64,000 nucleotides of DNA, taken from assembly GCA_015039315.1 (NCBI GenBank), contig WIDE01000008.1, forward strand, positions 69,722 through 133,721, written 5' to 3'. The position numbers and the translations under genes are program-made. Origin of the DNA: Clavulina sp. PMI_390 (Eukaryota; Basidiomycota; Agaricomycetes; Cantharellales; Hydnaceae). Of this stretch, positions 51,346 through 63,428 are shown piece by piece; the first letter of the stretch is position 1; the number at the start of each line of letters is the position of its first letter. The notes under the pieces were generated by a model, which was not told the origin of the DNA, did not search any database, and saw nothing but the letters and a program-made list of their open reading frames with translations.

Positions 51346-54208
51346 AATTATATAAACCTAGCTCTTCGATGCGAAGCTTTGGTTCTGCCTTATATCTACT
51401 ACCCCGACTTGCGAATATCCCCTCATATTGATCCCATGGGGGGTCGACGATCCTATGCGGACGGGTAGGAAGCTTGCAGCATCCACTCTTTCTTATTTCG
51501 CAACCGCGGGCGTGGGCATTAATGTGCATGGCAGGCTCTCGAGACTCCAGCTCGAAGACTACTTGCTTGCACTGCATCTACTCTAGCTTCGTTCCGGTTG
51601 CCTAGTGGTGAAAATTTTCACTTTGCCTGTCATTGGTTTCACCGTCCATTTCGCGATCGGGTATCTCCTGGTGCTATATATCTCCTAGCTCCTACGGAGT
51701 TCGCTGCGTCTTGTAGCCTATACAACAATGTTATCCCAGTCTTGGATCGAAGGGTCAGATCAATCTTTCCCTCGGGTCAGTGCAATTGCCGTGCTTATAT
51801 TCTTCATTCGCTCACGCTTCTAAACCTCAATTACAGGTGCTCCGTTTTTGCATTCCACTACCAAACATCAGCAATAGATCTCCAACAATGCCTTCCCGCC
51901 ATTCCCAGACTCCCCCCTCCCTACCTCTAGCCACCAGTGTTTTGACGCCCCTTCCGCAATCACCCCTTTCTTCCACTTCACTGCTCGATTTTTTCTATCT
52001 CTTTCCGCCTGCGGCCCTGGAAGGATGTCGTGCTTGTCGGACTTCCCTTACAGGACGACTTGTCAACTCGTCATCCATACGTCGGCTACTGATCAGCCAG
52101 GCACATCCACCACCAACGCTCTGAACCTTTCATCTATTCACCCTTCTCGCCCGCGGTCACCATCTTGGCTGTCCTTTACCAACCACTGCGTACTTGTCAA
52201 CAGACGACCCAGACTCAGTTCATTCCTTTCCCAGTTCATACTGCAACGGTCTTCGAACCTTCAGCATTATTTCATAGTCACCACTGGCGTGCATTGAAGT
52301 ACTATGGTCTTCGACGCTTTCCATCGACGCTGGTCTAGTTCGCTTCGATCACGACCGTTAATCCCAGTCGCCTGCCAATCTGACATGATCCCAATACACA
52401 AACAATTTTGGTCAATATACGATTGATGATGCGTCGGAACATCGCGCGAGATGCAGCAATGCTGGACCTTCGGAAGCACCATAGCGCATGCGGCATTGAT
52501 CCACTGGCGAGTCATACGATTCAATTCGCAATCGTCGTATTCGATGCTAGCGCGCAAGGATGCTGTGGCGTGAGGTGGTACGTTGTTCGCTTTGCGGATG
52601 ATCACTGCTTCGTCGCACGAGGTTCTATGCGAGCTGCCAGAAACTACGAAATACGAGCCGAGACAGATCTTCATGATGGAGCCCAGAACAATCCCAGCCA
52701 AATTCCAGCCAGAATTATCAGTTGCGCCAATACATTTCTACCGATTGCTGATATCACTTGATATTGTTTATCATCTTGCCAAAACCTGCATAATTCTCAC
52801 GAGCTGGGCGTGTGGATGACTTGGTGGTGTACGAGGTCATTTCAAGTGGGTCATCACTGTGGTGGCTAGCCTGGCGGATGACTATCGCATCACGGTCCTG
52901 GCCGATGGCTGGTGCTTTCCATTCCACTTTCGGCGCCCACGCCCTAGGCACGGCGAGTCACATCTGGATGTGTTTACTCCAATTGCCCAGAACCCCGGCG
53001 TCGGTTGCCTTTCCTTCGATCTCGTTTCTGGAGCTCCATAGGGCTTGTACCCTCGTCTATCGTTCCTTTCACTTGATCGCCTTTGGTGTTATTATCCGTT
53101 TGACGCTGGATCCAACATGCGAAGCTGATGGCTATTCGATTTCCGCGATTACTTTGCCCATGCACATTCAATTCCAGCGCCAGTTTAATGACTAGTCACG
53201 CCTTACTTGCAAACCTGCATTCACTATGGACATCATGACGATAGCTGGCTCGGGGTATGGGGCTGGAACGGATTCGCGCAGGGCGTCAGATCCTTTGTCT
53301 GAGGATAGGGCGATTCCACGCGACCTTCCTTCAGCGTGACAAAATGTCGCGCCCTTTGACTCTACGAGTTTCGGCAGCCTATTATTCTATATTTATCGTG
53401 CTGCTGAACAGCTTAACAACGTATTCGAGCCATCTACAACTTGATCATTGGACACAAGAACCTGATATCTCGATTCATTCACCTGATGCTTCTTTCGTCA
53501 AAAAAAAGCATGACCTGGCACAATTCATAATCACGCACACTGGACACATTACATATTAAACACATTACACATTCATCGGTGCCCATTTTGGAACTGAGCA
53601 CCAAGCAACCGTGGGCCGAGGTTCTCCTCAAGGCAGGTGCATTGACGCTTGCCGAGGCCTCGTGCTTTGCGCGATTGTCATTGGGAAGCCATGCAATACC
53701 TTGCATCTTGGTCAAGGAGGCTGCTCCGGGAGCATGTCTTTCCTTGTAGGTCCGTGATCCCTCTGCTGCTTGGCCACGTGCTAGGCGGCATGCATCATGG
53801 TGAGCGCGGATACGCTGGGAGCCTTGTGCGCCGAGCTTCCTCCATTTGTGGACGGCAAGGCGTGCATGTACCCATCACTGATCAGCCGATGCTTGGGTCT
53901 AGCACCCCCTACGTAATTTTTTAAATTCATCCTCTTCGCGAGGATTTGTTCTTGGTGGCGTGATAACCACATGTTGGTGCGTATCTCCCACTTACCGTAT
54001 TATTCAATATACTGGCTGTTGTTTCGCTTGCTTCATACAATCGTGCGATTAATAAATGACACCACCACGCCTAGCATGATCTGTCGCTCTAATAGATAGC
54101 CTTCAATAATAAAATATGATCTTTTGTATGTTTCTAATACGCATGCAAAATTACAGAACTGTAGCTAGGCTGTGGACGGACTGGGAGGGGAAAAGGTCGC
54201 AAAACGGG
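51346..54208. other. Gene-poor region up to a gap
   Basis: No supported gene. Short frames only, some pyrimidine-rich (51880-52230). The frame at 53649-53924 contains alanine/leucine stretches recalling ankyrin repeats but no intact repeat. Confidence 0.4.
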
Positions 54209-54228
54209 NNNNNNNNNNNNNNNNNNNN
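54209..54228. other. Assembly gap of 20 N
   Basis: Twenty unknown bases; the round number suggests an arbitrary scaffold gap of unknown true size. Confidence 0.95.
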
Positions 54229-55722
54229 CATTGTAATATGTATGGTCCCAGAACTTCCCTAGTATATCAGATTACAGCAAATCTTTGCCCTACTCTGTCT
54301 CGTTGGCCCAATGAGGAATTCATTTGATGCCGTTATTCAGGCACGAGTTCTAGCGTCTCTTTGATCTCGTGTCAGATAATTTATCAGGTGGTACCACTTT
54401 CAAATACATCCGTCATTCTTTATAAGCGATTGCTGGTGTGATGCCCTGATAGACGCTGGCGCCTCAGGCTCTTCGCATATCAATTACAGAGCGCGCGGCT
54501 TACCTGAAGAACAACATTTAACCCATCAGATCAGTTACAATCCTTCCATCGGCCCTCTTCGTGTCCGAACATCTTGGAAGGTGCTCAATAGTCTTGAATT
54601 GGCCTGTCATGGTGCGTTCACGCTATATATTTGTGCAATCGAGCGGCAGCACCTCACTCCGCGATGGCCATCGATTGACGCTTGGCGAAATCCCAGCACT
54701 TTATCGACAGCGTGGTGATTGTGATTGACGCTGGGAAGAGTGCCAGGAACTCGTGCCCAATGTTCTTTGGGGAAGACTAAAAGAATATAAGTACGATAAA
54801 CTGACTTTGTTGTTCCTCACTAGGCCCCAGTTCTCTCCTGGATGTTTTCTCACATCCATGCCTACGAAAATATCAATTTGGTTACAGATCAAACAAGGTA
54901 TCGCGATTTGTATACGACTCCTTTTTTGGGTGGAACCAGTTGGGATTTAGTGGGGATTACCGCCACTTTTCCTCCTTGTTGGTTTGGGGGATGCATTGCC
55001 CCAATACGATTCCATTTGTTTAGCCTTTATAGAACTTTGGGTTCGTTTTGATTATCTACATTTTCAAAAACGGCAACACTCTTCCTCCTCTTGTTTGCCT
55101 TTTTGACGATTATCTCTCTTCCATTTAGCGGGTAGGTCCTCAGGACGTGCACTGTAACCCCCTGTTTGCTCAGCATTAAGCCATGCGGGTAACCCCACTT
55201 GTCAAGATTATACAAGGACGGCTCCCACCCTCCACCGAACTTCCGTCTCAGTGCAACAGAGGGATCCCTGACCCCGGGCGACCGGCATATGAGATGTGGC
55301 GTTCTTCTCTTCACCTTCTTTCGATAACGCCCCGCAAATACGTGGGATGTCATTCGAAAAGGGAAGAAGAACAACTCATTATCATGCCTACGCGTAGACG
55401 GTATAACCATACCGCCTGCTCTTCTCTGATGGACGAGAGTTTGGGGGAGGGGATTCTACTCGTACCTGTACGTCCGGGACTGCATATCTTACCATATGCA
55501 TTACTGGGGGCGGCGTGCGGATACAACTTGGAGACCAAATGGAACAGTGATGATGGCCCAGAAGAACTTTGTCAAACGCTGTGATGTGTGTATTGGTGTT
55601 CACTGGAATCACGGAAAGCGTTGATGGATTTGCAGCAAGTCAACTATATAGCCGTAAAGAGAAAATTCCGGCATGAGCCCGATGTAGATCTGCTGCATCC
55701 CTTGCGCACAATTCCTACTCTC
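54229..55722. other. Gene-poor region downstream of the galactanase gene
   Basis: No supported gene. Open frames in 54700-55600 have stops in all phases at intervals of fewer than 140 codons and no recognisable domain. It possibly includes the 3' UTR of the galactanase gene at its right end. Confidence 0.4.
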
Positions 55723-57726
55723 TCAGCTAACGGGAACCATCAGCCGATCAGTATCAGCTCCCCATCCACTATTATATCCAGTGATGCTGATCGTGTTTGT
55801 GCCCGAGTTGAGGGGTACATGGAGAGTGCTGGAGTTGGGGTCGCCACTCGCTGGAACAAAAGCAACAATCTTTGCAGTGGCACCATTGACAGAGATGGAT
55901 GAATACCGCTGGGTTGAATCGCCGTTCTAAGATAAAGAAGAAAAAATGAACAAAACAAATAAAAAGGGAGATGGGCATTTTGTAAAGGATTGTGAGTTCA
56001 TGGGAATCCAGCACAATTGTTCATCGTCAACTTACCAAGTACTTCACCCGAATTGTAGTCGTCGTGGACACAGTGCTTGACACACTTCCAAAGTAGGCGG
56101 TGCCACCCGAAGAACCCCCAATATATCCTGCAGCCTCCCCACCAGAGCACCCAGAGCAAGAAACGATCACTGCCCCTTTGCTCAGTGTTGAAGCCTCGCC
56201 CTCATACGTCGTCTCGCTCGGCCCAACTGTCCATGCACCCGTGCTAGGGTTGATGATCCAGTTGACGTAATTGCCAGCCAGGGAAGCCGAGGTACCAGAG
56301 AGAGTGAGAGGAAGCCAAACATAAGTTGAGGCCATGAGGTTGGATGATACCCAGCGATCACCCATGTAGATGAATGAAGTCGTGCTAGATCCAGTAACGG
56401 GTAAAATGAAGTTGGTCTGAGAGGTGTATGTGTCTGTCCCTGAGGGGGCGAAGGTAGTCCAGGAAGACCAACCGCTAGTAAGGGATGTTGAAGTAGTGTA
56501 CATGTTGTCTATTGTGAAAGTGTGTGGTCAGGAATTGCTTGAGATGCTGATCAGTTTTGCTAACCATTTGCACTCCAGCCTAACAAATATGATGAGAACA
56601 TAATACTACGGCAAGTAGCTTTCACGACTCACCAGTCTCTTGACTAGCGAATAGGTAGTATCGTCCACCGGTCTTCACCATCGCCGGTGCTTCATAGCTA
56701 GGATTATAGTAGGAAGCTGGTTAGCCAGGTGGTCATCGTATCTTGAACTTCTACATGGATGAAGCTGCTTACTCAACGCTAAACAGGTACGTCGCGCTAG
56801 TAACATTCAGATAGTCGCTCGTTAGCTGGTCGATACGCGTTCCATGAGCACGCTAGAGTACCAGAATAAACAGTAAGCGAGATGAATATCCATGGAGAAA
56901 AAACACGCCCTACATCTTCTGTCAACAGGTATGCAGTGCCGTCGGTGTCTTGGAACAGCCCAATATCCCGGGATTGGAATCCAAGGGGCTGCCAGCTGTC
57001 ATAAGCGTACTGTTAGGCTGATCATGTCCAGGCTATAATTATAAGAGACTCACGATCCCAGATATGTGTACGAGCCACAGACGCTGCTACTAGTAGCAAC
57101 GCCAACTTTGGCCTCACCATAGCTACTGTTATCGATGTGCATCCACATCACATACTTCCCTGTGGAAGAATTGTAGATGATCTATTGCACCAATGCTGGT
57201 GAGCTGTGTGTCCTGGCGATAATCTATTGACAGCACTTGGTACCTTGGGGCGTTCGACGACACGATTGGGACCCAGATCTCCTGAGCTTTGCAGCGTCAA
57301 GGGTGTCCCGACGTATGTCCATTGGACAAGATCGGTACTCGAGTAGCAGTTGATAGATTGGAATGCGGAACCCTGAATGCAGATCGGTTGGTAAAAAGAG
57401 CTTGGTCAATGCCAATAGTAGAGCGCATACATTGAGCTTATTCTCTCCGACTGTACAAATGTTGTCAACTGAGATCAAAGAGACTCTATTTCTAGAATTT
57501 AGCTTACCCCAGTACCACGTCGACCCAACTTTGATGATACCTCCTCCGTGGGCTTGGATGTGTTGGTTTGTACCACCCTAAAGATTCTGTCGCTTCGACG
57601 CCCTCACAATATATAGAGGGAATAACTTACGGCGGTCCATGTTGCACCGGGGATGATTTGGAGAGAAGCGGATACCAAAGGCACCAGCGCGGAGAGGAAT
57701 ACCGCCAAGCTAGAGAGAACCTTCAT
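55723..57726 (-). CDS. Exo-beta-1,3-galactanase, GH43 with C-terminal CBM35 (probable frameshift)
   Basis: Secreted enzyme releasing galactose from beta-1,3-galactan chains of arabinogalactan proteins, by likeness to the basidiomycete GH43_24 enzymes. Exons on the minus strand: 57726-57631, 57578-57508, 57450-57431, 57372-57244, 57181-57054, 56995-56914, 56852-56773, 56697-56633, 56579-56565, 56508-56036 and 55926-55723. A signal peptide (MKVLSSLAVFLSALVPLVSA) is followed by GH43 blocks IIKVGSTWYW, VVERPKIIYN, KYVMWMHIDNSSYGEAKVG, SRDIGLFQDTDGTAYLLTED, YEAPAMVKTGGRYYLFAS and FIYMGDRWVSSN. The CBM35 starts at TTYEGEAST and ends GYNSGWGADTDRLMVPVS. Summed exons give 1363 nt, one too many. The reading frame shifts within exon 2 at CCC 57540-57542, between the QAHGG and GIIKVG parts. 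It is either a base error or a real lesion; without it the protein would be 453 residues. Confidence 0.85.
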
Positions 57727-58203
57727 ACTGAGGACGAGGGGTGGACTCACGACTCAGAAGTGATGGAAGAGGGTCCTAAATATCCTCGCTGACAAGTTGA
57801 ATCCGATGGCGGGCCGTCTCATTCTTCTCAACTCTGGTCATGGGTTGGAGGAAGCAATGCGAACGGTGGCGTCAAGAACAGACCCCGCGGTGATTATTGC
57901 GGTAGCACAGAAATGGACCATAAGCCGAGATATATCAACTTCGGACAAAAAAGCTTCCATGTACAATGTATGGCATTGTCAAACCGATATCAATCCGATA
58001 TGACAAGCCGGAAGTTGTTTCAAGCGAGGGTAACGGCAGTGGATTGAATATGTACGACCGAGCTTCACGATGGGTGATATAAAGATTGAAGGATACATTT
58101 GACTTCTCTGTCAATGAACAGATTGGCATATGATGGATGATGGCATGTTATGACAGTGTCTTTGGTCGTGTTTGCAATGTAAATAGCCTTCCTTCTCTAG
58201 CTC
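57727..58203. promoter_or_regulatory. Divergent promoter region, galactanase and TBC gene
   Basis: 477 bp between two start codons on opposite strands. A TATAAAG-like sequence lies at 58079-58085, before the TBC gene, and TATTTA near 57777-57782 may serve the galactanase. Assignments are tentative. Confidence 0.35.
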
Positions 58204-60297
58204 ATGGACCATGCGACTTCAAGCCGTGATCGGATACTACATGCCATAGAATGCAAAGACTGGAATGCTCTCCGCCAATTAAGCCTAGCTCCCGATGGAT
58301 TAGCGGCAGCCAGGCGTGAGGCATGGTATGCACCAACCCACGCCTCCTAGCATGCCGCCAACTCGAATGAACCTGTTATCCCTCTACTAGGTCATTTTTT
58401 CTCTTCGCAGAATCACCTGAATTGGCCGATTCCGAAGGGAAGGTTTCTGGGCCTGAAAAATCCGAGACCCGAGATGTCTCGTCGGAAGACGAGGCACCCA
58501 AGAGCTCGGAATTATTACCTCATCCTGACGAACGTCAGGTACATCTTGACACAGAAAGGAGCTTTGTCGTCTATCCCGAACGTGAGCCTGTTGCTGCGTC
58601 ATGCGAAAATTCGCAACCACCTTTAACATGAGCCGGTTCCCAGTTAGCCCGGATGCCAAAGCCGCCCGCAAGGCTCAGCTGGAAGATGTAATCGTCTCTG
58701 TACTCAGAAGACACCCAAGCCTAGGATACTTCCAAGTGAGTACAAGCTTGGCACCCTATACTCCTTCTAACCTTGCTGTCATAGGGATATCATGATATCG
58801 TATCCGTCCTCCTACTTACTTTTGCGGATGATGAAGTTAGCAATCAGGAGACCATATCACATTTGCGCGTCTGTGTGGAGAATTTGAGTTTACAACGGCT
58901 TCGAGATGCCATGGGGACTGGATTGGGACCTCTGATCGGACAACTACGGTACGTGCCTTGGGCAGCGCTCTTCGCAGCTTCAACTCATCGAGAAACAGAG
59001 TTGTGCGTCGTATTCTGCGCGCGGTAGACCCAGACTATTCGTTACTTCTAGAGCGGTAGGTGGTTGTTCGATATTCAATGAACTTATCTGACCACCGAGT
59101 TCTGTAGCTCCTCCTCGCTACCTTATTTTGCATTATCAAATCTTCTCACTTTATTTTCTCATGATCTGCCGACCCTCTCCCTCGCACAACACACATTCGA
59201 CTACCTACTCGCGCGTCCTCCCCTTTACTCGATATATCTGGCAACATCGGTAAGTTAGGTCATACCGCATCCTTCGGCTTTGGCGTGACCAAGCTTTGCA
59301 GGTTATTTTAGCACTCAAAGTCGATGCCATGAAACTCGTCGCCGAAGGGGATGACGGCATGATTCACTCCCTGCTTTCCCAGCTCCCTTCGTTTGCTGAA
59401 GAACAGCCAACTCCATCCACCGAGGCAGACAAGCCCCCGGCATATACAGAGACTGATGATACGCAGGCTTCCTCCCCTTCACACTTGCCCTCCATTCATA
59501 CATCTCGTCGATTCGCTCATCCAGACGATACCCTCATTGAGTCTGAAGGCGACGATGATGCTGGAACATTTGTTGAAGATTCGTCGATGCTGGATGTCGA
59601 GCCCAAACCTGCTTCGGCCTCCACATTCTCTTTGACACTATCTTCTCTGCTGCGTGCGGCCGACGAGCTATACGAACAGATCCCGCCTCGTTGGGCTGCA
59701 GATACCAACTCACCAACGTCAGACCTATCACTACCATCTCCACACTCTCCGACCGCTGGTCCCCTCCCTCCCAGCACGCCATCAACAGATCCCGAGAAAG
59801 ATGAATATGCGTCCTTGGAGAAGATGTCAGCTCCATTCTCCAGTGCCCAATCAGTATCCCTGTTTGACATCTTCAGGCCTTCAAGCGTCCTCTTCACGTG
59901 GTCTGAGGACGCTGATAAGCAACTGTCCAACGACGACGCAGAGAAGCTCCTCACTGATGGCCTCGTTGGGGTTTGTGTTCCATACGATGGCTCCTCAGAT
60001 CATGATTTCGACGAGGATCTGAAGAAAGAGAAGGAGATGCTTGATTGGGAAGCGAGCGAAATACAGAAGCAAAAGGATGCACGCAGACGAGAGATGATTC
60101 GCAGCGGCGTCGGTTTAGGCCTTGCTATATTGGTAGGCGTCACGGCCGTTGCCCTCTATGGAGCCGACAGGGGTTTAAGTGGCCAGACTGGTGGCAGGGG
60201 CCTCGGAGGTCGATCATTTGGGGAATGGTATCAGAGCCCGCTCTGGGGCGCCGATGTCATCCTTGGGCTTGGTGAAAGGGTGATTGATTTGATGTAA
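58204..60297 (+). CDS. TBC-domain RabGAP, TBC1D20/Gyp8-like
   Basis: Seven exons: 58204-58325, 58391-58581, 58644-58735, 58785-58948, 58999-59055, 59108-59249 and 59302-60297, giving 587 residues. The TBC domain begins RDRILHAIECKDWNALRQLS. It holds an arginine-finger motif VHLDTERS (Arg97) and the glutamine-finger LGYFQGYHDIVSVLL (Gln135), followed by ILRAVDPDYSLLLERS, LPYFALSNLLTLFSHD and FDYLLARPPLYSIYLA. A long serine/proline-rich acidic segment (about 280-490) follows, then a single C-terminal membrane segment, about 526-542 (VGLGLAILVGVTAVALY), before a glycine-rich end. TBC1D20 and yeast Gyp8 share this tail-anchored design and act on Rab1/Ypt1 at the ER-Golgi boundary, so the same role is inferred. 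The start ATG gives the usual RREAW helix in frame. Confidence 0.88.
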
Positions 60298-60580
60298 TGT
60301 GCTTGCTATATACTACACTCGTGTAATGCTCCTCTTCTGATAACAAGGGCCATCCATTACGATACACTCCTTGCTTCATCGTATATGCGGTTACATTCTC
60401 TGGAAATATAAACGTGACCGACAATCATAATAGCGCTTCACATGAGATATCATCTCCGCCTTGATACTCGCTTAGCGAACTCCCAACGCCCTGAAGGTCG
60501 TGTCGGCTGGAACATATGATAGCGAAGACCTGATGAACCCACCCAGGTATATTGCTGGCGAGATGGGTTATGCGGGCTTC

Positions 60581-62203
60581 TCATGCGTCGGGGATGGGTA
60601 GCCCTGCAGACTGGGCTTTCAAAATGGTCGCTCTGGCCTAGCATACGTCATTCCAAAGCCGTGAAAGTCAGCTAATTGACAACGACGCCCAAAGTAGCAG
60701 AAGTAGGTACCTGCTTGACCATTGGCTCATCTATCATCTCCATTCCTCCATCCGGCATTTCCAGGCCAAACGCGCCTCGCGCCTCTGTTTTACGGGCCTT
60801 TTCCATCTGGCGTAGGATAGTGGTGGCACGGTTGATTTCTAATGGTGAGAAGTATTAGCGTCTCGTTTCGGTCGTGATTTTTCGGTGAGGAAATACCTTT
60901 TTCAGAAGGAGCAAAAGTGCTTTGAATGGTTTCGACCTGGACAGGATGTATCGCTTGCTATGTATTTCCACACATCAATAATGAATTACCGCCGACAAGG
61001 ATGGCTATGAGTTAGCAAGGCAGTGAACCTCACGCCACACTTGCATCGAATCGCACCTTCCCATCAAATCCTAACCTTCTTCCGTCTTCACACTCGTCCC
61101 TCAGGTAGTCTGGATCTTTATAATTTACGCACACCTGGTTGGAGATATCGATGAGATTCCGGGGAAGCGGCCACTATATTTATCACCCGCACCATGTCAA
61201 TAGCCTGAAGCCCGAATGTCTTGGCGGCATTCACAACACGAGAGCGAGTGTAGAGAAGCTCTTGTCGTGACTGGGTCCGAATTATTCCTGTGTCGGCACA
61301 GTCTATCCGAGGGTAAAAGCTTAGGTTAAGAGTGATTTAGACCACAATTTAGCATACGCACAGTCTTCCGCTGCAAACTGGTAGGATAAATTGGATCAGG
61401 ACGCAGTACGAGGTGATGAAATACAGAGGGTCGGCGAACTCACCAATAAACCCACAACACTCGCACGACCAGTTGCCGGAGTCCATTGAGCAATATCTCC
61501 GATATTCCACAATGACCTTGCGCTTTCGATACTTGCGACGAGGTTTATCGATCGTCCTAAAGATGGCGGGATGTGGTCCGATATCTTGTTCAGGTCCTGT
61601 GCTGAATGCACTTTTGGTAGGACTAGTGTCTCGATAAACGAGTTTGAAAGCTGAAGCAAATCGTCAAAAGAAAGGCTCCTTTGCACGGGGAGTTATATTC
61701 AGCTTACTAGGGCACTGATGTCGTTTGCGAAGAACTCTGTATCTAGAGCGTTGATGCGAACAGTGTACTTGCTTGCAGATTCGGCAAGTTGGCTGTGGTG
61801 CGTCTGTTACCCCATGTCAAGGTAGGCTAGGTTAGCTGCGGTCTAATGGTACTCATTCGAATTAAAACTTTACCTCCAAGAATTCAATCAATTGTTTCCT
61901 TGCTCCCTCCTTCTGCGCAGGACCGACGCTGTCCTCCAGATCGAATATTATAGTGTCAGATTGTGATGAAAGAGATTTCTGGAGCATCTTTGGGTTCGAA
62001 GATGGTACTGTGCGCACAATGATCAAGTCTCAGTCCCTTCGTGGGTGTGGAATGTCGGTAAAGAGTGGGCAAGCACCATAAAGGTAGGATCGCCTCAGCC
62101 TGGTGCTGGCAAATGCTGAGGCCGAAGCGGTGGAGAGGCTTCTTCTCAAGCAGCTGGGGGGTCCACTTCTGGATAGCAAATTTATGGTCGCTCGACACTG
62201 CAT
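60581..62203 (-). CDS. Citrate lyase beta-like protein (CLYBL), mitochondrial
   Basis: HpcH/HpaI aldolase-family lyase of the CLYBL group, which cleaves citramalyl-CoA or malyl-CoA-type substrates in mitochondria. Ten exons on the minus strand: 62203-62077, 62007-61874, 61803-61708, 61650-61444, 61377-61362, 61302-61193, 61134-61057, 60957-60897, 60838-60711 and 60637-60581, summing to 338 codons (337 residues). The arginine/serine-rich start MQCRATINLLSRSG...LRRS is a likely mitochondrial presequence. Conserved blocks are LYVPSSNPKMLQKSLS, DTIIFDLEDSVGPAQKEGAR, TVRINALDTEFF, ETLVLPKVHS, LVASIESARSLWNI, FAAEDYCADTGI, YKDPDYLRDECEDGRRLGFD and GKQAIHPVQVETI. The acidic metal-binding residues (E in IESARS, D in AEDY) are present. 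Exon 5 has only 16 nt. Confidence 0.92.
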
Positions 62204-62408
62204 ACTATTACTTCAGCTTGAGCAAGATGTGGAAGGCTAGTGTGATGTTCGGGATGGCGTTCATATCAAGCCAGGCTGTTCCCACGGCCGCTCCATGGAT
62301 GGAGGGTTCAAGTTGATAATGTACAAGTACAAATTGTGGTAAATTTCAGACCTAGGATGATAGGTGATACAGGGAAGTTTAGGAACTCGGTTACAAGGTT
62401 CCTTCTGA

Positions 62409-63428
62409 TCAGAGGTTGAGGGCTGGTGACGGGCTGGAACCCGATGCTACACTCTGTTTACGAGCAAGGACCACTATTTGCTTGGAGAATCTATAGCATC
62501 GAACAACGGGTTAGTCAGGAAAGCCCCATTGTAAATGGGATTCATGCCGAACTGACTTGTAGTCGTCATGCAAAGGTCCGGCTTCCACTGACGCCCAAAT
62601 CACATATTGATTGACATAGGGCACGTCATACTTCTGCTGGTGTGAAAGCGTCGTCGATGGTAGAGGCTTTGGGGTGGATTCAGCGGTAGCTGAATCTGAT
62701 GTTGCTGGCGCCGTCTCCTGACTGGGAACTTCTTCTTTCTCCTTTCCTTTGCCTTTTCCGCCAAAGAGGCTTCTCGCCCAACCAGAAAGCGTGCCATTGC
62801 TCTTTTCTGTGCTTGGACCGGCGGTTTGAGCCTTTGGGGTGTACGTCTTAGGGATCGTAATGGAGAAGGGAAAGGTATGGTTGCCAGCACCAAAGGTGAC
62901 GGCAGTGTCAGTACCGTTACCTTCGCCGCCGTTACTGGTGGGTAGAAGGTTCGGTGCTGGGGAGTCCCAGAAGATATTGTATCCTCCAGGTGCACCAGGA
63001 GTTATCACTAGTCGCCTGGAGCCCGTCGTCAAGTATTGCCCTTCAATCTAAGTGAGGTTGACTATTAAATCAGTCATTGGAAGATAATTATTCCCAAGCA
63101 CCCTAGTATGGGGACTCACATAGACAGATATCTTCCTGATCGACGCTTGCTTCTTCAACACAAGTTGGAACTCTCCACGAACTGTGTCGCCCAAAAAGAA
63201 TAGTGCAAGCTTGTCGGGTGATGGAGAATGGGATGTTGTGAGGGTGAGTGTAGCGATCGTGTTAGGTTGAGGATTGATAGTATATGTATGGGTGGTGAGA
63301 GAGCTTGGTGAAGCGGGCTGAGGAGGGGTATCATACGCTGGCGGCGTGCCTGCAGCAGCAGTGCTGATGTGAAGAGTATCGTAGGAAGGGAGCTCAGAAG
63401 CTTCTTCGGATTTCTGGAGGTCCGACAT
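62409..63428 (-). CDS. Arrestin-like protein
   Basis: Three exons: 63428-63120, 63047-62557 and 62490-62409, giving 293 residues. After a short proline-rich head (GTPPAYDTPPQPASP), beta-strand-rich sequence follows: LALFFLGDTVRGEFQLVLKK, ASIRKISVYIEGQ, RLVITPGAPGGYNIF and NHTFPFSITIPKTY. These fit an arrestin N-type sandwich. A lysine/serine-rich insertion (GWARSLFGGKGKGKEKEE) lies in the middle, then VPYVNQYVIWASVEAG. Fungal arrestin-like proteins act as adaptors for ubiquitin ligases in transporter turnover, but no PY motif of the PPxY kind is clear, apart from PPAYD near the start, which resembles one. Function is therefore inferred. The last exon (82 nt) was chosen on a GTCAGT donor and CTATAG acceptor; without it the protein ends about 20 residues earlier. 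Confidence 0.75.

Noticed and set aside
53649..53924. Possible ankyrin-repeat remnant
   Set aside because: Leu/Ala/Gly pattern only; no complete repeat consensus.
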